6,732 nucleotides of DNA from an uncultured Opitutia bacterium (GCA_903882335.1 CAIRWP010000214.1:1-6732), one strand, 5' to 3'; shown: positions 1 through 6,281, numbered from the stretch's first letter. A program made the numbers and translations. The notes: generated from the letters alone by a model not told the origin.

Positions 1-720
1 CTCGCGGTCGGTCGCCTCCGGGCGGCGGGTGCGGTGCACCTGACGGAACTCGAGCTTCGCCGGCTTCTTCAGCGCGTCGATGACGTCGGGATTATTCGCG
101 GCATCCTCGCCGGGCAGCTGGATCTCGAGCGAAAGATCGCCCACCGGGCGCAGCACCGGCTCGGCGACGCCGAACTCGTTGACGCGCTTCTCCATGACCA
201 CGAGGGCCTGGTTGACCATGTTGGCATGGGAGACGTCGGACTTGTCGGCATTACCCTTGGCCCCGCCTTCGGCGCCGGTCGGGTCGACCTTGAGGGTGAA
301 GGACACCCCGCCCTGCAGGTCGAGGCCGAGCTTCATCTTGCCCTGGGAAGCCTTGAGCAGCTCCTTCAGGACGATGACGTTGCGCTTGTTCTGGTCGGGT
401 TCGCGAACGAACTCGGATTCCTTGTAAAAGAACGGGCGGAGGTCGACCGGGGCGGCGCGGCCGCGGCCTTCACCGATGTCGCGCAGAGCCTGGAAGTAGG
501 AGATCGACTTCTTGTCCAGGGGAGCGGCGGCGTCGCCGTAGAGACGGACGCGCTCGAGGGCTTCCTTGTGGAGCTTGGCGAACTCGTCCGACTGGGCGAT
601 GACGTGGCTCGGGGCAAAAGTCTCGAGCGGAATCGGAGAAAGGGGCCAGAACTCATACCAAGCCACCGCGAGGGCGACGAGGGAGACGGCTACCTTCCAG
701 AACCAGGTCCTGGATGTCAT
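1..720 (-). CDS. secD: Protein translocase subunit SecD (5' part; 3' end outside window)
   Basis: The reverse strand from the ATG at 718-720 is open for 240 codons to the window edge, so the C-terminus is missing. SecD, with SecF and YajC, uses the proton gradient to help pull proteins through SecYEG on the periplasmic side. Residues about 5-25 form one membrane segment. The family motif LGLDLQGG is at 131-138, followed by a short beta segment, then the P1 signature KRVNEFGVAEP at 178-188 and a QLPG at 201-204. These motifs make the assignment firm. The fragment ends in P1, before the later membrane helices. yajC lies 22 bp upstream on the same strand, the usual arrangement. No Shine-Dalgarno is visible; the bases before the ATG are pyrimidine-rich. 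Some bacteria fuse SecD to SecF in one chain, but the missing 3' end prevents judging that here. Confidence 0.93.
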   Translation of the reverse strand, partial: MTSRTWFWKVAVSLVALAVAWYEFWPLSPIPLETFAPSHVIAQSDEFAKLHKEALERVRLYGDAAAPLDKKSISYFQALRDIGEGRGRAAPVDLRPFFYKESEFVREPDQNKRNVIVLKELLKASQGKMKLGLDLQGGVSFTLKVDPTGAEGGAKGNADKSDVSHANMVNQALVVMEKRVNEFGVAEPVLRPVGDLSLEIQLPGEDAANNPDVIDALKKPAKLEFRQVHRTRRPEATDRE

Positions 721-742
721 GGGAGGAAAAGCTGGTAAGGGG

Positions 743-1108
743 TTAGGCTTGGACGATCGCGGAAGCGTCGTCGGCCTTGCCGGCGATGGCGGACTTGTGC
801 ACCGTCAGGCGACCGTCCTCGAGTTCGAGCGTGATGCGGGACTCCTTGATGGCGACCACGCGACCGTAGATACCGCCGGCGGCGATGACGTTATCACCGA
901 TGGCGAGCTCGCTCTGCAGTTTCTCCATCTCCTTCTGACGCTTACGCTGGGGGGCGATGAGCAGGAACCACATGCCAGCGAACATGAGGAGCATCATGAT
1001 GATGCCGCTCCACGGGCTGGGCTGGTCGGCAGGAGCGCCTGCGGCGGCCGGAGCAGCCGCAGCGGACTGCGCAAGGACCTGACAGATAACGGTTTGGATG
1101 TTGATCAT
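743..1108 (-). CDS. yajC: Preprotein translocase subunit YajC
   Basis: This encodes a 121-residue single-span membrane protein of the Sec holotranslocon, a partner of SecD and SecF. An Ala/Pro-rich N-terminus is followed by a membrane helix at about 34-52 (GIIMMLLMFAGMWFLLI). Next comes the conserved basic cytoplasmic stretch PQRKRQKE and a small beta domain with GDNVIAAGGIYGRVV, matching the YajC pattern GDxVxxxGGxxGxV. The length is typical. I chose the ATG at 1106-1108. The frame stays open to an ATG at 1216, but the extra 36 residues would put a Pro-rich, unfamily-like tail before the helix. No Shine-Dalgarno is obvious before either start. secD follows 22 bp downstream and is probably co-transcribed. 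In many bacteria tgt precedes yajC; here kup lies divergently upstream instead. Confidence 0.92.
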   Translation of the reverse strand: MINIQTVICQVLAQSAAAAPAAAGAPADQPSPWSGIIMMLLMFAGMWFLLIAPQRKRQKEMEKLQSELAIGDNVIAAGGIYGRVVAIKESRITLELEDGRLTVHKSAIAGKADDASAIVQA

Positions 1109-1239
1109 TGTTGTGTATGTTTGGAAAGTCTTGGGGCCGAATGCCTTGAAATGCAATTGGGGGACAAAAAGGCAAGCCCCGGGTGGGGGCGGGATTGTTT
1201 TGATTAGGACGGTCAAATAGGTAGTGTGAACAACTCTAC
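1109..1239. promoter_or_regulatory. Divergent intergenic region between yajC and kup
   Basis: These 131 bp separate the starts of two divergent genes, so promoters for both should lie here. The region is less GC-rich than the flanking genes. I found no convincing -35/-10 pair on either strand. The best plus-strand candidate is TTGATT at 1200-1205 with TAGTGT at 1222-1227 (16-bp spacing), a weak match. A small GC hairpin (GCCCC at 1176-1180, GGGGC at 1186-1190) could form but has no clean T tract. That promoters are present is inferred from gene orientation, not from motif strength. Confidence 0.4.
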
Positions 1240-3288
1240 ATGAGCAAAACCGCCCAGGAGCAGGCCCCGGCCGGCTCCGAGACCCCGCCCTCCCCGCCCG
1301 TGCGTCCGTTGACCGCGGCGGCCGTGGTCGCCGCCCTCGGGGTGGTCTTTGGCGACATCGGCACCAGTCCCCTTTACGCCTTCAAGGAGTGTCTCCGCGT
1401 CAAGGACGCGGACGCCAACATCCTGGGGGCCAGCCAGGTCGTCCCGATCCTCTCCCTGATCATCTGGTCGCTCATCTGCGTGGTGATGGTCAAATACGTC
1501 CTGCTGGTGATGGAAGCCAACGAGGACGGCGAAGGGGGCATCATGACCTTGGTCTCCCTGGCGTCCTCCAAGGACAAGACGCGCGAAAAGCGCAAGCACC
1601 GCAGCTTCCTCGTCCTACTGGGGGTCTTCGGGGCCGCCTTGCTTTACGGCGACGGCGTGATCACCCCGGCGATCTCGGTTGTCTCAGCCCTCGAGGGCGT
1701 CAAGGAGGCCAACGATCGCCTGCATGGCCCGCTGAGCCCGCAGTTCCTGAAATACTTCATCCCGACGGCCGCGGTGCTCATCCTCGTCGGCATCTTCTGG
1801 CTCCAGAAGATCGGCACCGGCCGGGTCGGCATGTATTTCGGCCCGATCACGATGGTATGGTTCCTGGTGATCGGCGGGCTCGGGATCCTCTCGTTGGTGA
1901 CGAACAGCCAGGTGCTGGGCCAGATCCTCTGGGCGTTCAACCCCTTGGAGGGCTTGCAGCTCCTGCTCAGCCACCCCGGTCTGGGCATCCTCATCCTAGG
2001 TGCGGTCTTCCTGTCGGTGACCGGAGCGGAGGCGCTCTACGCGGACATGGGACACTTCGGCCAGCGTCCGATCCGGACCGCCTGGATCTTCATCGTCTTC
2101 CCGGCGCTGATCCTCAACTACCTGGGCCAGGGCGCTTGGGCGCTGGCTCACCCGCACGAGCTCACCGAGGCCGGCTTCAACCCCTTCTTCAACATGGCGC
2201 CCAACTGGGCGCAGATCCCCCTGGTGGCGATCGCCACCCTCGCGGCGATCATCGCCTCACAGGCCCTGATCGCCGGGGCTTTCTCCATCACGATGCAGGC
2301 GATCCAGCTGAACTACCTGCCGCGCATGCGCGTGGAGCGCACCTCCGACGTCGAGTCCGGCCAGATCTACGTCCCGATCATCAACTGGCTCCTGATGACC
2401 GGCTCGATCTACCTCGTGCTCCATTACGAAAACTCCGAGAACCTCGCCAGCGCCTACGGCATCGCGGTGAGCCTCACGATGCTCGTGACGACCATTCTTT
2501 TCGGCCAGTATGTACGCCACCGCCTGAAAATCCCCACCGCCGGAGCCTACGCGCTGCTGACCCCTTTCATCGTGCTCGAGCTGCTGTTCGTCCTCGGTAA
2601 CGCCCACAAGGTCCTGCCCAATGGCTGGCTCCCCTTGGTCGTCGGCATCGTGGTCTACTACCTCATGGCGGTCTGGAACAAAGGACGTATCGCGATGAAG
2701 CAGAAGATGAATGACAACGATGGCACGGATGACTTCGCCAACTTCCTCGACAGCGTCGAGGACCGCTTCGCCGCTGGCAAGATGAGCCGCGTCAAGGGCA
2801 CGGCGATCTACCTGGCCGGTTCCACCAAGGCCGTCCCGATGGCGCTCGCGCACAACCTCAAGCACAACAAGGTGCTGCACGATCACATCATCGTGGTGAC
2901 GCTCAAGGTCGACGAGGATCGCGCCGTCGTCCCCGCTACCGAACGCGTGAGCTTCCACACCCGCGGCCCGAAGTTCTGCCGCGTGGACGGCCACGAGGAA
3001 TTCCCTTCCGTGCTCACCGTCGTCGGCCTCTTCGGTTTCCGCGAGAAGCAGGATGTCTTCCCGGTCCAGGATGCCGCCTTCCGCGAACTCGGCATCTCCC
3101 CGAAGGAGCTGGACATCACCTACTTCCTCAGCCGCGAGACCATCGTCCGCGCGACGACGGGCTTCAGCCTTAACGCGGTCCAGGAGAAGGTCTTCGAGGT
3201 GCTCAACCGCAACTCACTGTCCGCCACCGCTTACTTCAACCTGCCGCCCGGCCGCGTCGTCGAGCTCGGCATGCAGGTCGAGCTCTGA
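1240..3288 (+). CDS. kup: KUP family potassium uptake transporter
   Basis: This encodes a 682-residue inner-membrane K+ transporter, thought in this family to act as a K+/H+ symporter. Hallmarks in order are FGDIGTSPLYAFKE (about 37-50), GEGGIMTLVSLA (97-108), LYGDGVITPAISVVSALEG (135-153), GAEALYADMGHFG (262-274) and QALIAGAFSITMQAIQLNYL (341-360). About twelve membrane segments run to residue ~477, followed by a ~200-residue soluble C-terminal domain. Asp39 in the first motif and Glu152 in the third align with acidic residues regarded as important in E. coli Kup. It is somewhat longer than E. coli Kup (622 aa), mainly in a Pro/Ala-rich N-terminal tail and the C-terminal domain. The start is the first ATG of the frame and places the N-terminal motif correctly. 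No Shine-Dalgarno is visible. The gene stands alone on the plus strand, divergent from yajC and convergent with the lipoprotein gene. No frameshift or missing motif is seen. Confidence 0.96.
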   Translation: MSKTAQEQAPAGSETPPSPPVRPLTAAAVVAALGVVFGDIGTSPLYAFKECLRVKDADANILGASQVVPILSLIIWSLICVVMVKYVLLVMEANEDGEGGIMTLVSLASSKDKTREKRKHRSFLVLLGVFGAALLYGDGVITPAISVVSALEGVKEANDRLHGPLSPQFLKYFIPTAAVLILVGIFWLQKIGTGRVGMYFGPITMVWFLVIGGLGILSLVTNSQVLGQILWAFNPLEGLQLLLSHPGLGILILGAVFLSVTGAEALYADMGHFGQRPIRTAWIFIVFPALILNYLGQGAWALAHPHELTEAGFNPFFNMAPNWAQIPLVAIATLAAIIASQALIAGAFSITMQAIQLNYLPRMRVERTSDVESGQIYVPIINWLLMTGSIYLVLHYENSENLASAYGIAVSLTMLVTTILFGQYVRHRLKIPTAGAYALLTPFIVLELLFVLGNAHKVLPNGWLPLVVGIVVYYLMAVWNKGRIAMKQKMNDNDGTDDFANFLDSVEDRFAAGKMSRVKGTAIYLAGSTKAVPMALAHNLKHNKVLHDHIIVVTLKVDEDRAVVPATERVSFHTRGPKFCRVDGHEEFPSVLTVVGLFGFREKQDVFPVQDAAFRELGISPKELDITYFLSRETIVRATTGFSLNAVQEKVFEVLNRNSLSATAYFNLPPGRVVELGMQVEL

Positions 3289-3294
3289 GCGGCT

Positions 3295-3828
3295 TCAGCG
3301 CGGGGCCTCGAAGCGGAAGACGAAGGCGCGCTCGCAGGGGTGGTTCTCCTCGTCGGCCAGCTCCCGCGGGGTCTCGACCACGCAGACGGCGCCGAGCTGC
3401 TCCCAGCGAAGCTCATCCGGCCAACCGAGGATGTGGACGCGCGTACCGGGCGGCGGCCGCAAGGCCTTGGTGCGCAGTTGCGCCCCGGGCCAGCCCCAGG
3501 CGATGACATAGGTGACCCGCCCATCGGCCGACCGGGTGAAGAAGCGCGCGGGCTCCGCCGCCAGGCCAGCGGCACGGACGTTCGTCACCGCCTCGGCGTT
3601 CACGTTGACCCACTGCTCGACCTGCAGGAAGGCGGTCGAGCGAGCCGGATCGGCGGGGTCGACCCAGGCATGCGGATCGGGCCGGTCACCGGCGGCCGCC
3701 GCGGCGAGCAATGAACGCAAGGCATCCGCGGGCGCGGCCGGCAACGAACGACAACCGACCAGAAAGCCTGCGGTCAGCACGATCCCGGCCAGAAGCGCCG
3801 GAACCAACGAACCGCGGTCACTTCGCAC
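3295..3828 (-). CDS. Small predicted lipoprotein with GH29 fucosidase C-terminal-like domain
   Basis: This is a 177-residue product if it starts at GTG 3826-3828, which overlaps the carA stop by 11 bp and suggests coupled translation. The frame is open further upstream, but only inside carA. A TTG at 3805-3807 is an alternative start. The N-terminus is a short signal peptide with lipobox LVGC (Cys26), so I infer a membrane-anchored lipoprotein. An Ala/Pro-rich linker follows. From about residue 70 the order QWVNVNAEAV (72-81), FFTRSADGRVTYVIAWGWP (96-114), VHILGWPDELRWEQ (131-144) and a closing FVFRF (169-173) resembles the end of the GH29 alpha-L-fucosidase barrel plus its C-terminal beta-sandwich (family pattern: xGxWLxVNGEAIY, then xVYAxxLxWP, then LGxxxxLKW). 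This comparison is from memory. There is no room for the catalytic (beta/alpha)8 domain, so enzyme activity is unlikely. It could instead be a carbohydrate-binding or structural domain, a gene remnant, or an unrelated beta-sandwich. Only a weak AAGG-type Shine-Dalgarno is seen. Confidence 0.75.
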   Translation of the reverse strand: MRSDRGSLVPALLAGIVLTAGFLVGCRSLPAAPADALRSLLAAAAAGDRPDPHAWVDPADPARSTAFLQVEQWVNVNAEAVTNVRAAGLAAEPARFFTRSADGRVTYVIAWGWPGAQLRTKALRPPPGTRVHILGWPDELRWEQLGAVCVVETPRELADEENHPCERAFVFRFEAPR

Positions 3829-4975
3829 CCTTGGCCTTGGCGACGAGGTCGTAGAACCGGTCGAAAAGGACATCGGCATCGTTGGGACCAGGGCCGGCCT
3901 CGGGGTGGTACTGGACGGAGAACACCGGCTTATCCTTGAGCCGCAGGCCGGAGACCGTGCCGTCATTCATGTTCACCTCGGTCACGACCGCGCCGCAGCG
4001 GGCGAGCTCGTCGGCCTTCGAGGCGAAGCCGTGGTTCTGGGCGGTGATCGACACGCGGTCGACCTCGCTGTTCTTGACGGGCTGATTGCCGCCGCGATGG
4101 CCGAACTTCAGCTTGTACGTGGAAGCGCCGATGGCGTGCGTGATGATCTGATGGCCGAGGCAGATGCCGAAGATCGGGAAGGTCTTGATCAGGTCGGCGA
4201 CGGACTCGTGGGCGTACTTGAGCGCGGCGGGGTCGCCGGGACCGTTGGACAGGAAAACGGCGTCAGGCTGGAAGGCGCGGATCTCGGCGGCGGTGGTGCG
4301 GGCCGGGAACACATGGACATCGAAACCGGAGGCGACGAGGCGGCGGAAGATCGAGGTCTTCGCGCCGAAATCGAAGGCCGCGAGCTTGTAGCGGACGGGA
4401 CGGTTCTTCGGCTTGTTGAGGTGGGTCCCGACCACGGTGAAGGCCTCGCAGTCGGCGGGCTTCGGGTTGTAGTGGTAGGGGGCTTTGCAGGTGACGTCCT
4501 GGACGAAATCAGCGCCGACGGTACCGGTCCAGGCGCGGGCGCGCTTGAGCGCTTCCTCGTCGGACAGCCCCTCGGTCGAAAGGCAGGCCTTCATGACGCC
4601 GGCGACGCGCAGTTTCTTGGTGAGGAAGCGGGTGTCGACGCCCTCGATACCGGGGATGCCGTACTTCTGCAGCCAGGTCCCGAGGTCGGTGGTGGCGCGC
4701 CAGTTGGAGACGATCGGCGACAGCTCGCGGACGACGAAGCCGGCGACGTGCGGGCGGGCGGACTCGAGGTCCTCCTCGTTGACGCCGTAGTTACCGATCT
4801 GCGGCGCGGTCATCGTGACGATCTGGCCGAAGTAGGAAGGGTCGGTCAGGATTTCCTGATAGCCGGTGAGGCTCGTGTTGAACACCGCTTCACCGCAGAG
4901 CGTCGCGGTCGCCCCGAAAGCCCTCCCCCGAAGAATCGTTCCATCTTCCAGAGCGAGCACGGCGTGGCGGGTCAT
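3818..4975 (-). CDS. carA: Carbamoyl-phosphate synthase small (glutaminase) subunit
   Basis: This 385-residue protein hydrolyses glutamine and channels ammonia to CarB for carbamoyl phosphate, feeding pyrimidine and arginine synthesis in the cytoplasm. The N-terminal CPSase domain shows GEAVFNTSLTGYQEILTDPSY (from residue 28) and GIPGIEGVDTRFLTKKLR (106-123). The C-terminal class I glutamine amidotransferase domain shows LSNGPGDP (242-249), FGICLGHQ with nucleophile Cys272 (269-276), and YHPEAGPGP with catalytic His357 and Glu359 (356-364). All key residues are present and the length matches the family. The ATG at 4973-4975 puts the family's opening motif LALEDGTILRGRAFG at residue 7. No convincing Shine-Dalgarno precedes it. 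carB is not in the window. queE lies 109 bp upstream on the same strand, and the lipoprotein gene overlaps its 3' end by 11 bp. Confidence 0.97.
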   Translation of the reverse strand: MTRHAVLALEDGTILRGRAFGATATLCGEAVFNTSLTGYQEILTDPSYFGQIVTMTAPQIGNYGVNEEDLESARPHVAGFVVRELSPIVSNWRATTDLGTWLQKYGIPGIEGVDTRFLTKKLRVAGVMKACLSTEGLSDEEALKRARAWTGTVGADFVQDVTCKAPYHYNPKPADCEAFTVVGTHLNKPKNRPVRYKLAAFDFGAKTSIFRRLVASGFDVHVFPARTTAAEIRAFQPDAVFLSNGPGDPAALKYAHESVADLIKTFPIFGICLGHQIITHAIGASTYKLKFGHRGGNQPVKNSEVDRVSITAQNHGFASKADELARCGAVVTEVNMNDGTVSGLRLKDKPVFSVQYHPEAGPGPNDADVLFDRFYDLVAKAKGAK

Positions 4976-5084
4976 GAGTCCGTTTTGAATGAGGGTTCGC
5001 CCCCGTTGTGAAGCAAAAAAGCGAACGATTGAAAGATAGTCACCCGCCCCGTCCTCAGGGATGGCCTTCCCTCCCCCTCCGGAC
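4976..5084 (-). promoter_or_regulatory. queE-carA intergenic region, probable carA leader
   Basis: This 109-bp gap lies between the queE stop and the carA start. Read on the minus strand it holds three things. A purine-rich, G-run tract comes right after queE (complement of 5065-5080). An inverted repeat follows, with arms GTTCGC/GCGAAC at 4995-5000 and 5021-5026 and a 20-nt loop containing a T6 run. Third, a 23-codon frame runs from GTG at 5041-5043 to a TGA that overlaps the carA ATG. The second half is clearly more AT-rich than the genes, as expected for a promoter or leader. I see no strong -35/-10 pair and no clear intrinsic terminator for queE. A regulatory function is inferred from position and composition only. 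Confidence 0.35.
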
Positions 5085-5768
5085 CTAGAAACCCTTGCCC
5101 GGATCGCCGCCCAATGGCGCCGGCGGACGGGCCCGACGATCCAAGCTATCAGCCGCGTAGGGCTTATGGACCTGCCAGCCCGCTCGGAAAGGCGCCCCCT
5201 GGGCCTTGACGTGGTCGGTGATGGCTCGCAGCACCTCCGGACAGGCCCGCTGGGACCACTCGGGATGCAGCCAGACGTGCCGGCTAGCCCAGACGCCCCC
5301 CACGGCCTGGGTCCAGCGGACGATGCTGTCGGGGGTTTCCACGATGAGTTTGACCTCGTCGGCCCGCAACAGGGAGGCCGGCAGGGGTGGTTTGGCCCAC
5401 TTGGGACTGAGAGTCACCCAGGCCAGGCCCTCGGCGATGGGATAGGCCCCGCAGGTCTCGAGGTGGGAGGCTAAGCCGACGTCCCGGAGGGCGGCGACCA
5501 AGGGCGAGAGGTCGTGGATGCAGGGCTCCCCCCCGGTCAGGACGACGAATTCGGGGCGGGCGACGGCGGCCTCGGCAGCCAGCTCCGCGGCGGAGGCCCG
5601 GCGGAGGTCCTTCGGGACGTGCTGAGGGTGCCAGGTGGAGGCCGAATCACACCAGGCACACTTGACCGGGCAGCCCTGCAACCGGATGAAGAAGGCCTTG
5701 CGGCCGAGATGGACACCCTCCCCTTGCCAGCTGAGGAACGTCTCGTTGACCGGGTAGAGGTCGGCCAT
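5085..5768 (-). CDS. queE: 7-carboxy-7-deazaguanine synthase QueE (radical SAM)
   Basis: This 227-residue cytoplasmic radical SAM enzyme contracts the ring of 6-carboxytetrahydropterin, the QueD product, to 7-carboxy-7-deazaguanine in the preQ0/queuosine pathway. The N-terminus carries the QueE signature VNETFLSWQGEG (7-18). The [4Fe-4S] motif C-x3-C-x2-C is complete at Cys33, Cys37 and Cys40 within QGCPVKCAWCDSASTW. The family's Mg-binding position after CD is Ser42, a substitution I recall in other QueE proteins. TGGEP follows at 78-82. The C-terminal HKPYAADSLDRRARPP region also looks like the family. The length is normal and no cofactor residue is missing. It starts 4 bp after the queD stop, so the two are almost certainly one transcriptional unit. 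carA follows after a 109-bp gap. QueC, the next enzyme, is not in the window. Confidence 0.95.
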   Translation of the reverse strand: MADLYPVNETFLSWQGEGVHLGRKAFFIRLQGCPVKCAWCDSASTWHPQHVPKDLRRASAAELAAEAAVARPEFVVLTGGEPCIHDLSPLVAALRDVGLASHLETCGAYPIAEGLAWVTLSPKWAKPPLPASLLRADEVKLIVETPDSIVRWTQAVGGVWASRHVWLHPEWSQRACPEVLRAITDHVKAQGAPFRAGWQVHKPYAADSLDRRARPPAPLGGDPGKGF

Positions 5769-5772
5769 CCGC

Positions 5773-6207
5773 TCAGGCGTCCGGCAGGTACCGGGCGACG
5801 TTCTTGGTGTCCTCGTGGAGGATGATCTGTCGCACCCAGGCGCGGCCGCCGGTCTCGCGACGCACCATCGGGTCGAAGGTCTCGAACAGGAACTTCGCGA
5901 TGCCTTCGGTCGACACGGAGTCGATGACGAGCGGACGGAAGAGCTTCGGGTAATCCTTAAGGAGCTGCTCGCGGACCGGATCCGACTTCGCGAACAGACA
6001 CGCGTGATCGAGGTGGTCGGCGATCCAAGTCTTCAAGAAGCCGAGTCCGCCGAAATCGACGACAAAGCCACGCTCGTCCAGTTCGCGGCAACCGAACTCG
6101 ATCTCAATCGCCCAGTTGTGACCATGCAGGAAGGAGCAGTGACCTTCATGGCGATGCTGCCGATGGGCGAACGGGATGTCGCGGTAGGTCTTGCTGCAGG
6201 TGAACAT
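5773..6207 (-). CDS. queD: 6-carboxy-5,6,7,8-tetrahydropterin synthase QueD
   Basis: This 144-residue member of the QueD/PTPS fold family converts dihydroneopterin triphosphate to 6-carboxytetrahydropterin, the QueE substrate. Predicted zinc ligands are His15, His28 and His30. The C-x3-HGH motif CSFLHGHNW places the catalytic Cys at 24. A VVDFGGL strand (49-55) leads to LDHACL with Asp67-His68 of the catalytic relay, and Glu132 in LHEDT is the likely pterin-binding acid. STEGIAKFLFE (99-109) corresponds to the conserved PTxENxA helix. Cys24 with C-x3-HGH favours QueD over eukaryotic-type PTPS. It is slightly longer than E. coli QueD. The start is the only sensible ATG and lies 75 bp past the upstream terminator; no Shine-Dalgarno is visible. 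It heads the queD-queE pair. Confidence 0.93.
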   Translation of the reverse strand: MFTCSKTYRDIPFAHRQHRHEGHCSFLHGHNWAIEIEFGCRELDERGFVVDFGGLGFLKTWIADHLDHACLFAKSDPVREQLLKDYPKLFRPLVIDSVSTEGIAKFLFETFDPMVRRETGGRAWVRQIILHEDTKNVARYLPDA

Positions 6208-6281
6208 GGGACAGGCCGAGATAGACCGAGGCCGGCCCGGGTCGCAAGGAAGATGCGGCCCCGGCCCTCGGGAAAAGGGCC
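6208..6281 (-). promoter_or_regulatory. Upstream region of queD, possible promoter and leader hairpin
   Basis: These 74 bp lie between the upstream terminator's T run and the queD ATG. Because the terminator is strong, a queD promoter is expected here. The best candidate on the minus strand is TTGCGA followed after 18 bp by TATCTC (complement of 6218-6223), a weak match that would give a very short leader. A small hairpin with arms GGCCC and GGGCC (6263-6267, 6277-6281) follows directly after the T run. I looked for a preQ1 riboswitch because of the queuosine genes downstream and did not recognise one. Confidence 0.3.

Noticed and set aside
34..738. 234-codon plus-strand frame opposite secD
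   Set aside because: The minus strand encodes SecD with LGLDLQGG and the P1 signature. The plus frame shows no recognisable domain and is a shadow.
1176..1190. GC hairpin in the yajC-kup gap as a terminator
   Set aside because: It has only a 5-bp stem followed by GGGATTGTTTT rather than a T run, and no gene ends there. It is probably chance in GC-rich DNA.
1109..1216. Upstream extension of yajC to the ATG at 1216
   Set aside because: It would add a Pro-rich 36-residue tail not typical of YajC. The ATG at 1108 gives a normal-length protein.
1389..2600. 403-codon plus-strand frame inside kup
   Set aside because: It overlaps kup in another frame, is very rich in Arg, Pro, Gly and His, and breaks no kup motif. 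It is a high-GC shadow.
2257..2994. 245-codon minus-strand frame opposite kup
   Set aside because: It is antisense to intact kup, with His/Asp/Val-rich low-information sequence and no domain.
3829..3966. Upstream extension of the lipoprotein gene to the ATG at 3966
   Set aside because: It lies fully inside carA and would bury the signal peptide and lipobox at residue ~72, which is incompatible with lipoprotein export.
3512..5011. Long open frame (499 codons) on the plus strand opposite carA
   Set aside because: It is antisense to a clear carA with all catalytic residues. Its composition (Gly, Asp, Val, Arg rich, no motif) is what the reverse of a GC-rich gene gives.
6208..6281. preQ1 riboswitch upstream of queD
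   Set aside because: I could not find the small H-type pseudoknot pattern with an A-rich tail. The region is GC-rich with only a short hairpin.
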